From: JABMMZ01 sp044341025
GTDB lineage: Bacteria; Bacteroidota; Bacteroidia; NS11-12g; UBA955
Direction: 5' to 3'
Length of the DNA: 64,000 nt
Assembly (NCBI GenBank): GCA_044341025.1
Contig: JBIISM010000001.1
Span: 345,632-409,631, forward strand
The translations under genes and the position numbers were made by a program. Positions 33,394 to 41,839 of this stretch are shown in pieces (positions within the stretch are counted from its first letter, which is position 1; the number at the start of each line of letters is the position of its first letter). Under the pieces are notes generated by a model. It saw nothing but the letters and a program-made list of their open reading frames with translations, was not told the origin of the DNA and did no database searches.

Positions 33394-34413
33394 ATGAAAA
33401 TCCTAACTTTTAGAAACCAAAATAAATCACTAAGATTAGGCTTATTGGTTAATGGAAATATATATGATGTGAACAACATCGATTCTTCAATTCCGAATAA
33501 CATGCTTGAATTTCTTGATTTAGGTGAATTCGGCATGGAGACTATGCGGGCCATTGAAAGAAGCATTACCGAAGGTAAAATTGATCAGGTATCTCTTGCC
33601 TTTGATGAGGATATTTTATCCGCGCCAATTCCAAATCCAACAAGTTGTAGAGATGGCTATGCATTTAGACAGCACGTAGCCTCTGCCAGAAGAAATAGAG
33701 GCGTACCAATGATTCCTGAATTTGATGAGTATCCAATTTTTTACTTCACCAACCATAATGCAATTCAAGGTCCTGGAGAAATTTGGTGTATGCCAGATCA
33801 TTTTCAGAAATTGGACTTTGAACTTGAATTGGCGGTTGTTATTGGAAAAAAAGGCAGAAACATCAAAGCAGAAAATGCAGATGAATATATTGCAGGTTAC
33901 ATGATTATGAATGACATGAGCGCTAGAACTTTGCAAATGGAAGAAATGTTGTTAAACCTAGGACCGGCCAAGGGCAAGGATTTTTCTACAGTAATAGGCC
34001 CATATCTGGTAACGCCTGATGAATTAGAAAGGTACAAGGTGCCTGCTAAAAACAACCATGTAGGAAACAATTTTGCTCTAGATATGACCTGTCGTGTGAA
34101 CGGTATAGAAGTGAGTAAGGGAAGTGTTTCAGATATGGATTGGACTTTTGCTGAAATTATTGAACGTTGCGCCTATGGTGTTGATGTTCTCCCGGGCGAT
34201 GTAATAGGCTCCGGAACCGTTGGTACCGGTTGTTTCTTAGAACTAAACGGAACAGGCTTGTTGAACAATAAGGATTTCAAACCTCAATGGCTTCAAGTCA
34301 ATGACGTTGTTGAAATGGAGATTACGGGCTTGGGTTTATTGAGAAACACCATAAAAGCGGTTGATACCGATTTCTCAATATTGGCAAAAAAGAAGAAACC
34401 GCTCAGCATCTAA
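33394..34413 (+). CDS. Fumarylacetoacetate hydrolase family protein
   Basis: A 339-residue FAH-superfamily enzyme. The metal and active-site features are CRDGYAFRQHVASAR, an acidic LDFELELAVVIGKKGRNI, GYMIMNDMSARTLQ, AKGKDFSTVIGPYLVTPDEL and IGSGTVGTGCFLELN. Members cut or decarboxylate carbon-carbon bonds in aromatic or dicarboxylate breakdown. Substrate cannot be assigned; no neighbouring catabolic gene helps. It begins 1 nt after the isomerase gene. Confidence 0.88.
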   Translation: MKILTFRNQNKSLRLGLLVNGNIYDVNNIDSSIPNNMLEFLDLGEFGMETMRAIERSITEGKIDQVSLAFDEDILSAPIPNPTSCRDGYAFRQHVASARRNRGVPMIPEFDEYPIFYFTNHNAIQGPGEIWCMPDHFQKLDFELELAVVIGKKGRNIKAENADEYIAGYMIMNDMSARTLQMEEMLLNLGPAKGKDFSTVIGPYLVTPDELERYKVPAKNNHVGNNFALDMTCRVNGIEVSKGSVSDMDWTFAEIIERCAYGVDVLPGDVIGSGTVGTGCFLELNGTGLLNNKDFKPQWLQVNDVVEMEITGLGLLRNTIKAVDTDFSILAKKKKPLSI

Positions 34414-34598
34414 GATAGCTTGTTGAGTAAGCTCAATTGATTTTATAATTTTCGTTTTATTTTCTCGCGATTTTTCAATAAATTCGAGTAAAGAATTATG
34501 AAAATTAAAAAACTAAAAAACGCCTTTATTGATTTGAGAAGCCCCAAAAGGCATTTTCCTTCTGTTGAATTTTATTGTTCTGTCGATCATAATTTTAA

Positions 34599-35714
34599 TT
34601 GGTTTTGGATCATTCAGAGTTAATCTATCAAATTGCCATCACGAATGTTGATGGGATAGGACCTTATTTGGCTAAAAACTTAATAGCCTACTGTGGAAGT
34701 GCATCTGAGGTTTTCAAACAGAAAAAATCAGATCTAATAAAAATTCCAGGTATAGGGTCATTGACGGCTTCAAACATTTTTAAGTTTCAAAATTTCAACT
34801 CAATTGAATTGGAAATTGAATTGTTGGCAAAACACCAAATACAAGCATTGTTTTATTTGGATAAAGACTATCCCCAGCGCTTGAAGCATTGCGATGATTG
34901 TCCATTGGTGCTATTTTATAAAGGGAACACAAATTTAAACTCAAAAAGAATTATCTCAATCGTTGGCACTAGGAAGTCTACTTTCTATGGAAAGCAATTT
35001 ACGGAAGAGTTAATACAAAGTTTAAAAAATTATGAGGTATTGGTCGTTAGTGGATTAGCCAGCGGCACAGATACCAATGCCCACAAATATTCGCTTATAA
35101 ACAATCTGCCTACAATCGGTGTTTTAGGCCATGGATTGGGTACTATATATCCAAGTTCTAACCACAAACTTGCTCTTGAAATGTGTGAAAATGGAGGATT
35201 GTTAACAGAGTACTTTTACCAAACGCCTGGCAGTAAAGAAAATTTTCCGAAACGAAACAGAATCGTCGCAGGCATGTGCGATTCACTCATTGTAATTGAA
35301 AGTGGTATTAAAGGGGGTAGTTTAATTACAGCAGATCTAGCCAATCAATACAACCGAGATGTTTATGCTTTGCCCGGTAAAATAAACGACCCTTGGAGCA
35401 ATGGTTGCAACCGCCTCATACATAAAAATCAAGCTGCAATCATTACAGATATAGAAGGCCTGATCCACGATTTGAATTTAAGTGCGAATACATATTCAAA
35501 ACCCCAATTTATTCCTGATTTGTTTAATGGATTAGATGAAAATGAATTGAAAATTATGAAGGTTCTTGAAAATGAAAAAATGACAATTGACGCCTTGTTT
35601 TACCTCTTTGATTTTGAAATGGGTCAACTGGCATTCATTCTTTTAAATCTCGAACTTAAAAATATAGTGCGGGTTTTGCCTGGAAAACTTTACACTTTAA
35701 ATCATGCAATGTAA
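34599..35714 (+). CDS. dprA: DNA-processing protein DprA (Smf)
   Basis: A 371-residue protein that binds incoming single-stranded DNA and loads RecA during natural transformation. It shows an N-terminal HhH-like part (GIGPYLAKNLI), the Rossmann core IVGTRKSTFYGK, VVSGLASGTDTNAHK, GVLGHGLGTIYPSSN, FPKRNRIVAGMCDSLIVIES, and GSLITADLANQYNRDVYALPGK. A C-terminal winged-helix-like part ends it. No ATG precedes the conserved region; TTG at 34599 is used, with TTG at 34605 as the alternative. The gene is complete. Confidence 0.94.
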   Translation: MVLDHSELIYQIAITNVDGIGPYLAKNLIAYCGSASEVFKQKKSDLIKIPGIGSLTASNIFKFQNFNSIELEIELLAKHQIQALFYLDKDYPQRLKHCDDCPLVLFYKGNTNLNSKRIISIVGTRKSTFYGKQFTEELIQSLKNYEVLVVSGLASGTDTNAHKYSLINNLPTIGVLGHGLGTIYPSSNHKLALEMCENGGLLTEYFYQTPGSKENFPKRNRIVAGMCDSLIVIESGIKGGSLITADLANQYNRDVYALPGKINDPWSNGCNRLIHKNQAAIITDIEGLIHDLNLSANTYSKPQFIPDLFNGLDENELKIMKVLENEKMTIDALFYLFDFEMGQLAFILLNLELKNIVRVLPGKLYTLNHAM

Positions 35715-35774
35715 TTTTTGACCTTTAAATCAATATTTCTCTCGATTCTAAATGAGCCATATTCTATTTTCATT

Positions 35775-35782
35775 TATATTTG
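35775..35782 (+). promoter_or_regulatory. -7 promoter box for the M49-like peptidase
   Basis: TATATTTG, an exact match, 9 nt before the ATG at 35792. Confidence 0.5.
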
Positions 35783-35791
35783 AACTTTGTT

Positions 35792-37468
35792 ATGAATAAA
35801 TTCTTCATTTTCCTTTCATTTTTTGCATTTCAATATTTAAATGCAGCTCAAAAAGACAGCATCAAAATCAAATTAGATGCCTACAAAAAAGTCAAATTAA
35901 CCACAGATGCCAGTAAGTTTGACCCATTGGAAAGAGAAGGATTAAAACAACTCATTCGAGCCGCAGAGCTAATGGACGAAATTTTCAAAATGCAAGCTTT
36001 TGCAGGAAGTAGGATAACGGATACTATTACAAATCCCAATTTGAGAAAATACATTGATATCAATTATGGTCCATGGGATAGATTGGATGAAAATAGATCT
36101 TTTGTTAAAGGAATTGGACCTAAACCTCTAGGAGCTAACTTTTACCCAGCAGACATGCGTAAGGGTGAATACGACAGTTTAAACGATCCTAAAAAATCTG
36201 ACCCATACACCATTATTGTTCGCGAGGATAAGCTTCTGAAAGTTGTGCCATACTCTGAAGCCTATCAGCAAATGCTTTTTGAAGCTTCCATGTGTTTAAA
36301 AATAGCTTCCGATTTCTTTAAAGATTCTTCTTTTAGGGTCTTTCTGAAATCACGTTCTGAAGCTTTATTGTCAAATCAATACGATGCAAGTGATCGCATT
36401 TGGTTGGACATGAAATCCAATCAATTTGACATCATTATCGGACCGATTGAAAACTATGAAGACAAATTATATGGCAACAAAACAGCCTATGAAGCCTATG
36501 TATTGGTAAAAGATTTGGCTTGGAGTCAGAAATTAGAAAAGTATGTTGCCTTTTTGCCCGACTTGCAAAGCAATTTACCTGTAGATTCAAAATACAAGAA
36601 AGAAGAGGCCGGAACCAGCAGTCAATTAAATGCTTATGATATTATTTATTATGCAGGAGATTGCAATTCTGGTAGTAAAACCATCGCTGTAAATTTACCA
36701 AATGATGAAAAATTGCAATTAGAAAAAGGCACCAGAAGAAGCCAATTTAAGAATGCAATTCAAGCTAAATTTGAATTTATTATGCTCCCCATTACCAGCG
36801 AAATGGTAGCGCCTGAGCAAAGAAAACACGTCACTTTTAATGCGTTTTTTTCAAATACCATGTTTCACGAAGTCGCCCATGGTCTAGGAATTAAAAATAC
36901 CATCAACGGTAAAGGTACCGTGAGAGAAGCTCTCGGACCATATTACAGTGCACTGGAAGAAGGCAAAGCAGATATTTTGGGCTTGTACATGATTACCCAA
37001 TTGTTCGAAAAGAAAGTTTTGACAGAAGGTGAAATCATGGATTATTATGTAACCTTTATGGCGGGCATTTTTCGTTCTGTTCGTTTCGGCGCCGCTAGTG
37101 CACACGGACAAGCAAATATGATTCGCTTCAACTTTTTTAAAGAACAAGGCGCTTTTGTCCGCGATGCTAAAACGGGATACTACAAGGTTGATTTAGAAAA
37201 AATGAAATTAGCGATGAACAGTTTGTCTGCTCTTATTATCAAATTGCAAGGAGATGGGGATTTGGATGGTGTTAAAAAACTGATAGCTGAGATAGGCATG
37301 ATTCAAGCTGAGCTTCAAAAGGATTTAGACAAACTCAAAGCAAAGAATATACCTGTAGATCTTGTCTTTGAGCAAGGCATTCATACCCTAGAATTAGAAA
37401 TTAACCCCAATATACCAGTTTCGCCAAACAACAACTTGCCTGTTCAGATGCCAGCGGAAACCAAATAA
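35792..37468 (+). CDS. M49-like (dipeptidyl-peptidase III family) secreted metallopeptidase
   Basis: A 558-residue protein with a signal peptide (MNKFFIFLSFFAFQYLNAA). DPP III-family hallmarks are IIYYAGDCNSGSKTIAVNLPND, the zinc site MFHEVAHGLG, and the third ligand ALEEGKADILGLY about 40 residues later. Classical DPP III has a six-residue HELLGH motif; here it is a five-residue HEVAH, the variant seen in Nudix-linked members, though no Nudix domain is present. It would be an exported exo- or endopeptidase. The ATG at 35792 follows the promoter box and starts the signal peptide. Confidence 0.85.
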   Translation: MNKFFIFLSFFAFQYLNAAQKDSIKIKLDAYKKVKLTTDASKFDPLEREGLKQLIRAAELMDEIFKMQAFAGSRITDTITNPNLRKYIDINYGPWDRLDENRSFVKGIGPKPLGANFYPADMRKGEYDSLNDPKKSDPYTIIVREDKLLKVVPYSEAYQQMLFEASMCLKIASDFFKDSSFRVFLKSRSEALLSNQYDASDRIWLDMKSNQFDIIIGPIENYEDKLYGNKTAYEAYVLVKDLAWSQKLEKYVAFLPDLQSNLPVDSKYKKEEAGTSSQLNAYDIIYYAGDCNSGSKTIAVNLPNDEKLQLEKGTRRSQFKNAIQAKFEFIMLPITSEMVAPEQRKHVTFNAFFSNTMFHEVAHGLGIKNTINGKGTVREALGPYYSALEEGKADILGLYMITQLFEKKVLTEGEIMDYYVTFMAGIFRSVRFGAASAHGQANMIRFNFFKEQGAFVRDAKTGYYKVDLEKMKLAMNSLSALIIKLQGDGDLDGVKKLIAEIGMIQAELQKDLDKLKAKNIPVDLVFEQGIHTLELEINPNIPVSPNNNLPVQMPAETK

Positions 37469-37499
37469 ATTAGGCACGATTTTTTCACTTTAATTAACA

Positions 37500-39602
37500 A
37501 TGCTTTCAAACGCCACCATGAGAAAAATAAAATATTCACTCTTACTTATCCCTGCATTTGTACTTTTAACACTTGCTTTTTGCTATAGAGAAACCAGTCA
37601 AAATGAAACCAAACTTTCACAAACCATAGTTGAAATTTTAGAAAACTACCATTACGAACCACAAAAAATTAACGACAATTTTTCAGAAAAACTATTTGAT
37701 CTTTATTTAGACCGTCTAGATGCGGATAAACGATTCTTCTTGGCAAAAGACATCAAAGAGCTTTCGAAATTCAAGAAAGATCTAGATAATCAAGCCCGCA
37801 ATGGTTCATATGTTTTTTTTGATGAAACAAATAATATGTATGCCGTAAGGATAGCGCAAATTTCAAAGTGGAATCAAGATCTATTGGCCAAGCCATTTGA
37901 TTTTAGACAAAAAGATCACTTTGTTTTTAACGAAGACAGTGCCGAGTTCTTAAATAGCGAATCAGACCAAAAGCTTTTTTGGAGCAAAAGTTTAAAACAA
38001 CAAGTTCTTGAAAAACTTGCCAGAAAAATGGATGTACAAGAAAAGGCTCTTGTAAGGAAGGATACTTTTGTAAAAGTAAAACCATACGATACACTTGAGG
38101 CTGAATCTAGAAGGGAAGTACTTAAAAATCAAATTGAGTGGTTTTCGCGTTTGAAAAAATTTGACCGTACGGATCTATTGAGTATGTACATCAACTGCAT
38201 AACTGAAATGTTTGACCCGCATACCAATTATTTTCCTCCAGCAGATAAAGAGAATTTCGATATCCGTATGTCAGGAAAGCTTGAAGGGATTGGTGCTCAG
38301 CTGCAAGAGAAAGATGGTTTTTTAAAAGTAGCTGCCATTGTTCCAGGAAGTCCGAGCTATAAGCAAGGTCAACTAAAAGCCGGTGATATCATTTTGAAAG
38401 TCGCTCAAGGAAATGCAGAGCCGGTTGATGTCACCAATATGAAAATTGATGATGCCATCAAACTTATTCGCGGCAAAAAAGGAACAATTGTAAAATTAAC
38501 AGTTAAAAAGCCTGACGAATCCTTAATCATAATTCCAATTGTAAGGGAAGTAGTTGTTATGGAAGACAGTTATGCCAAATCAGCAATTATTGAACACAAT
38601 GGCTTTAAATATGGATACATCAATTTGCCTACTTTTTATGTAGACATGAACGATAGAAATGGGCGCTCATGTGCCAAAGACATGGCGATTGAAATTGAAA
38701 AATTAAAAAAGGACAATGTTAAAGGTATCATATTAGACCTCAGAAACAATGGAGGTGGATCCTTAGGTGATGTTGTTGATATTGGGGGCTTGTTTATTGA
38801 CAAAGGTCCTATGTCATTGGTCAAATCAAGAGATTCTTATCCAGAAGTTTTAGAAGACGAAGATGAAACTGTATTATGGGATGGAGCGCTTACAATTATG
38901 GTCAATGAAAATAGTGCTTCGGCGTCTGAAATTTTAGCCGCTGCTATGCAAGATTATAAAAGAGCGGCTATTATTGGAACGCCCACTTTTGGCAAAGGCA
39001 CCGTTCAAAGGTTTATCGATCTTGATGATGCGTTTAGCAGCAACTCGGATGAAATGCTAGGTTCTTTGAAAATCACCATTCAAAAATTTTACAGAATTAA
39101 TGGCACCACCACTCAATTGGTTGGCGTTACACCTGATATCATTATGCCCGATCGATACCGATATCTTGAATTCGGAGAAAAAGAAAACAAGTATTCTTTG
39201 GGTTCAGATAAAATTCAAGCAGTGCCATACAACATCAGTAACAATAGGGAACTTGCCATAAAAAATGCCATCATCAATAGCTCAAAACGCATTTCAGGAA
39301 GTGTTTTGTTTGCAGAAATCGAGCAGCTCGCACGTAAAATTGAGAGACAAAACAAGAAAACTAGGTTTACTTTAAATTTAGAAGAGTATAGAAAAGAAAT
39401 GAAGCAGCTTGAAACAGACAATAAAAAGTATGAAGAAATGATTAAAGCAATTCAAACCTTTACCATTGTTAATGCAAGTGATGATGATAAGCAAATTGGC
39501 AGTGATGAAATTAAGAAAAAAATCAAAGCCGATTGGAACAAATCATTCGAAAAAGACATCTATATTCAGGAAGCCGTTAACGTATTAAAAGATTTAAATT
39601 GA
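37500..39602 (+). CDS. prc: Tail-specific carboxy-terminal protease (Prc/Tsp, S41)
   Basis: A 700-residue periplasmic protease. An N-terminal hydrophobic segment (KYSLLLIPAFVLLTLAF) is followed by the Tsp N-terminal domain (LSQTIVEILENYHYEP, DADKRFFLAKDI), a PDZ domain near 235-310 (GAQLQEKDGFLKVAAIVPGS), the S41 core and a basic DUF3340-like tail. The catalytic Ser lies in MVNENSASASEILAAA with Lys in IIGTPTFGKGTVQRF. It degrades proteins from their C-terminus. ATG codons at 37500 and 37518 are both possible. Its TGA overlaps the next gene's TTG. Confidence 0.94.
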   Translation: MLSNATMRKIKYSLLLIPAFVLLTLAFCYRETSQNETKLSQTIVEILENYHYEPQKINDNFSEKLFDLYLDRLDADKRFFLAKDIKELSKFKKDLDNQARNGSYVFFDETNNMYAVRIAQISKWNQDLLAKPFDFRQKDHFVFNEDSAEFLNSESDQKLFWSKSLKQQVLEKLARKMDVQEKALVRKDTFVKVKPYDTLEAESRREVLKNQIEWFSRLKKFDRTDLLSMYINCITEMFDPHTNYFPPADKENFDIRMSGKLEGIGAQLQEKDGFLKVAAIVPGSPSYKQGQLKAGDIILKVAQGNAEPVDVTNMKIDDAIKLIRGKKGTIVKLTVKKPDESLIIIPIVREVVVMEDSYAKSAIIEHNGFKYGYINLPTFYVDMNDRNGRSCAKDMAIEIEKLKKDNVKGIILDLRNNGGGSLGDVVDIGGLFIDKGPMSLVKSRDSYPEVLEDEDETVLWDGALTIMVNENSASASEILAAAMQDYKRAAIIGTPTFGKGTVQRFIDLDDAFSSNSDEMLGSLKITIQKFYRINGTTTQLVGVTPDIIMPDRYRYLEFGEKENKYSLGSDKIQAVPYNISNNRELAIKNAIINSSKRISGSVLFAEIEQLARKIERQNKKTRFTLNLEEYRKEMKQLETDNKKYEEMIKAIQTFTIVNASDDDKQIGSDEIKKKIKADWNKSFEKDIYIQEAVNVLKDLN

Positions 39603-40483
39603 TTTTAGAAAAAGATTATCCTTGGAACGATTATGAACTAATCGATAGTGGTTTTGAAGAAAAACTAGAACGTTTTGGCAAATACATACTCATTCGTCCC
39701 GAACCTCAAGCTTTGTGGCCCAAACAACTTTCAGACTCAGAGTGGCTATCAAAAGCACATGGAAGATTTGTTCGTGACAATTCAAAAAAAAGCCACAGAG
39801 ATTCTTTAAACGAAAATGGTGGGTGGACCTTTTTTAAACCTGTTCCAAATTCTTGGGAATTAGAATACAAACCATTGGGTTTAAAACTTAAAGTTTCTTG
39901 CACCTCCTTTGGGCATCTTGGTGTTTTTGTAGAACAAGTTAGCAATTGGCACTTTATTGATCAAGAAATTAAGCGCATTGGACATAAACCTAAAGTCCTC
40001 AATTTGTTTGCCTACACTGGCGCTGCAAGTATCGTTGCTGCAAATGCAGGAGCAGATACAACCCACTTAGACGCAGTTAAAAATATAGTGACTTGGGCTA
40101 ATGAAAATAAACAATTATCTAAAGCCAATGACATTCGGTGGCTGGTTGAAGATGCATTCAAATTTGTGAAAAGACAAGCCAATAAAGGAAACCTATACCA
40201 AGGAATCATCATTGATCCACCGGCATATGGGAGAGGACCAGGCGGCGAAAAATGGGTATTAGAGGAACAAATAAATGAACTTATTCATTATTGTGCCCAA
40301 ATAACGGATCCATCTAATTGTTTTGTATTACTAAATTTATACAGCATGGGATTAAGCGGTGCCATCGGTGTGAATTTGTTAAAGTCGCATTTTAACCACA
40401 ACGCAACTTGGGGTGAATCAATTGTGCCCTGTGCAACCGGGTTTAATTTGCCTTTATGCACTTGGGTGCGCTTAAGTAAATAA
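39599..40483 (+). CDS. RlmI/RlmK-like class I SAM methyltransferase
   Basis: A 294-residue protein. After an N-terminal beta-rich part it carries the SAM fold: KVLNLFAYTGAASIVAANAGA (motif I), THLDAVKNIVTWANEN, and the catalytic-type IIIDPPAYGRGPGGEKW. This set is typical of 23S rRNA cytosine methyltransferases of the RlmI/RlmK group, but the specific site is unknown. Translation starts at a TTG that shares bases with the prc stop (TTGA), the third such junction in this window. Confidence 0.85.
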   Translation: MILEKDYPWNDYELIDSGFEEKLERFGKYILIRPEPQALWPKQLSDSEWLSKAHGRFVRDNSKKSHRDSLNENGGWTFFKPVPNSWELEYKPLGLKLKVSCTSFGHLGVFVEQVSNWHFIDQEIKRIGHKPKVLNLFAYTGAASIVAANAGADTTHLDAVKNIVTWANENKQLSKANDIRWLVEDAFKFVKRQANKGNLYQGIIIDPPAYGRGPGGEKWVLEEQINELIHYCAQITDPSNCFVLLNLYSMGLSGAIGVNLLKSHFNHNATWGESIVPCATGFNLPLCTWVRLSK

Positions 40484-40540
40484 TATTTATAACATTCGGT
40501 TTTAATGAGCATGGTCATATTCTCATTTTCTCTTTAGAAT

Positions 40541-40548
40541 TAACTTTG
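40541..40548 (+). promoter_or_regulatory. -7 promoter box for the small helical protein
   Basis: TAACTTTG, an exact match, 19 nt before the ATG at 40568. Confidence 0.45.
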
Positions 40549-40567
40549 CTTCATAATATTATACATT

Positions 40568-40945
40568 ATGAAAGAATCAATCACACACCTCCATATTCTT
40601 TGCGAAGATTGGAAGAGAGAACTCAACTTTTTTGCTTTCGAAATCCCTATGTTAAGAAAGCGTCTAGAGGAAGTTGTACGCAAAAATACAAATAAAGATA
40701 TTTTGAGTCAAGTTGAACACTTTGAGAATAAATTTAAATTAATGGCTGGAAATACCGACGAATTATTGCACGATGTCAATCTTAAAAATGACGCATTAAA
40801 TGCCCAAGCTCTAGCAAAAGCAAATTATATTAATGTGAAGATGATTGAATCTGATCAAAATTTAGAAGATTTAATGGCCATTACGTCTAAAGATTTTTAC
40901 GACACTAAGAAATCCTATTACAACTTTTTATCAAAAGTGATGTAA
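40568..40945 (+). CDS. Small alpha-helical protein of unknown function
   Basis: A 125-residue, soluble, almost entirely helical protein rich in charged residues (ILCEDWKRELNFFAFEIPML, VEHFENKFKLMAGNTDELLHDV). It lacks signal and membrane segments. Length, helix pattern and its own promoter support a real gene. I recognise no named family. It converges on kdsA with a shared terminator. Confidence 0.7.
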   Translation: MKESITHLHILCEDWKRELNFFAFEIPMLRKRLEEVVRKNTNKDILSQVEHFENKFKLMAGNTDELLHDVNLKNDALNAQALAKANYINVKMIESDQNLEDLMAITSKDFYDTKKSYYNFLSKVM

Positions 40946-40965
40946 TACGTCCAAAGTGAATTTCC

Positions 40966-40993
40966 AAAGCCATTCTTTTAAAGGATGGCTTTT
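40966..40993. terminator. Terminator between convergent genes, overlapping the kdsA stop
   Basis: AAAGCCATTC (40966-40975) pairs with GGATGGCTTT (40983-40992) around TTTTAAA; T and A runs on both flanks allow use from both strands. The kdsA stop (40978-40980) lies in the loop and its last codons in the stem. Confidence 0.85.
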
Positions 40994-41790
40994 CTTATTT
41001 TAAGAAGTTTCTCCATTAAGGGCTCTAATAAATCAATTTGCAACATGTTTGCACCATCGCTTTTTGCTTCGTTTGGCCTCGGATGTGTTTCAATAAATAA
41101 TCCATCTGCACCAACGGCTATTGCTGCTTTGGCTATAGTCTCTATCATTTCAGGTAGGCCACCAGTAACGCCCGAACTTTGATTGGGTTGCTGCAAACTA
41201 TGTGTGATATCCATAATTACCGGAAATCCCATTGCCTTCATCCATGTGATGTTTCTAAAATCAACTACCATGTCAGAATAACCAAACATATTGCCTCGGT
41301 CTGTTAACATGATTTTATCGCTTCCACTGTCCATTACTTTTTGAGATGCATGACTCATGGCACTAGCCGCAGCAAATTGGCCTTTTTTAATGTTTACAAA
41401 TTTTCCGGTATTTGCAGCCGCAACTAATAATTCGGTTTGTCTGAATAAAAATGCGGGTATCTGCAAAACGTCAACATACTTAGCGGCCAATTCAGCCTCG
41501 TGTGTTTCATGTATATCTGTAACAGTAGGCACTTGATAGTGCTTGCCAACTTTACTTAATATGCCCAAGGCCAATTCATCACCAATGCCTGTAAATGAGT
41601 CTAATTTTGAACGGTTCGCTTTTCTGTACGAGCCTTTAAATATCCAAGGAATCTCGAGTTTGTTGCTTATTGCGTTTATCTTATCTGCGATTTCAAAGGC
41701 AATTTCTTCGCCCTCAATAGCACATGGTCCTGCCATGATAAAAAAATTATTGCTTGAAGTGTGTTTTAATCCAGGAATATTTGGTAACAT
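40978..41790 (-). CDS. kdsA: 3-deoxy-8-phosphooctulonate (KDO-8-P) synthase
   Basis: A 270-residue enzyme that condenses PEP with arabinose-5-phosphate to make KDO-8-phosphate for lipopolysaccharide core. The family core is FFIMAGPCAIEGEE, PWIFKGSYRKANRSK, VPTVTDIHE, LQIPAFLFRQT, VNIKKGQFAA, LTDRGNMFGY, and DGLFIETHPRPNEAKSDG. Cys23 in AGPC marks the metal-dependent type (the metal-free E. coli type has Asn there). The ATG lies 9 nt after a TAAATTTG box. Confidence 0.96.
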   Translation of the reverse strand: MLPNIPGLKHTSSNNFFIMAGPCAIEGEEIAFEIADKINAISNKLEIPWIFKGSYRKANRSKLDSFTGIGDELALGILSKVGKHYQVPTVTDIHETHEAELAAKYVDVLQIPAFLFRQTELLVAAANTGKFVNIKKGQFAAASAMSHASQKVMDSGSDKIMLTDRGNMFGYSDMVVDFRNITWMKAMGFPVIMDITHSLQQPNQSSGVTGGLPEMIETIAKAAIAVGADGLFIETHPRPNEAKSDGANMLQIDLLEPLMEKLLKIRKAIL

Positions 41791-41799
41791 ATTGAACTA

Positions 41800-41828
41800 C
41801 AAATTTAAAGATATTCAACTAAAACAAA
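41800..41828 (-). promoter_or_regulatory. kdsA promoter
   Basis: On the minus strand, TTTG (41828-41825), 17 nt, then TAAATTTG (41807-41800). The spacing is slightly short of the usual 19. It lies inside the end of the upstream protease gap region. Confidence 0.45.
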
Positions 41829-41839
41829 CCCAAGAATTA

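Noticed and set aside
34498..34623. 41-codon ORF before dprA
   Set aside because: No promoter, no family, and it overlaps the dprA start; the 185-bp gap otherwise shows only a weak GCCTTT/AAAGGC pairing without a T run.
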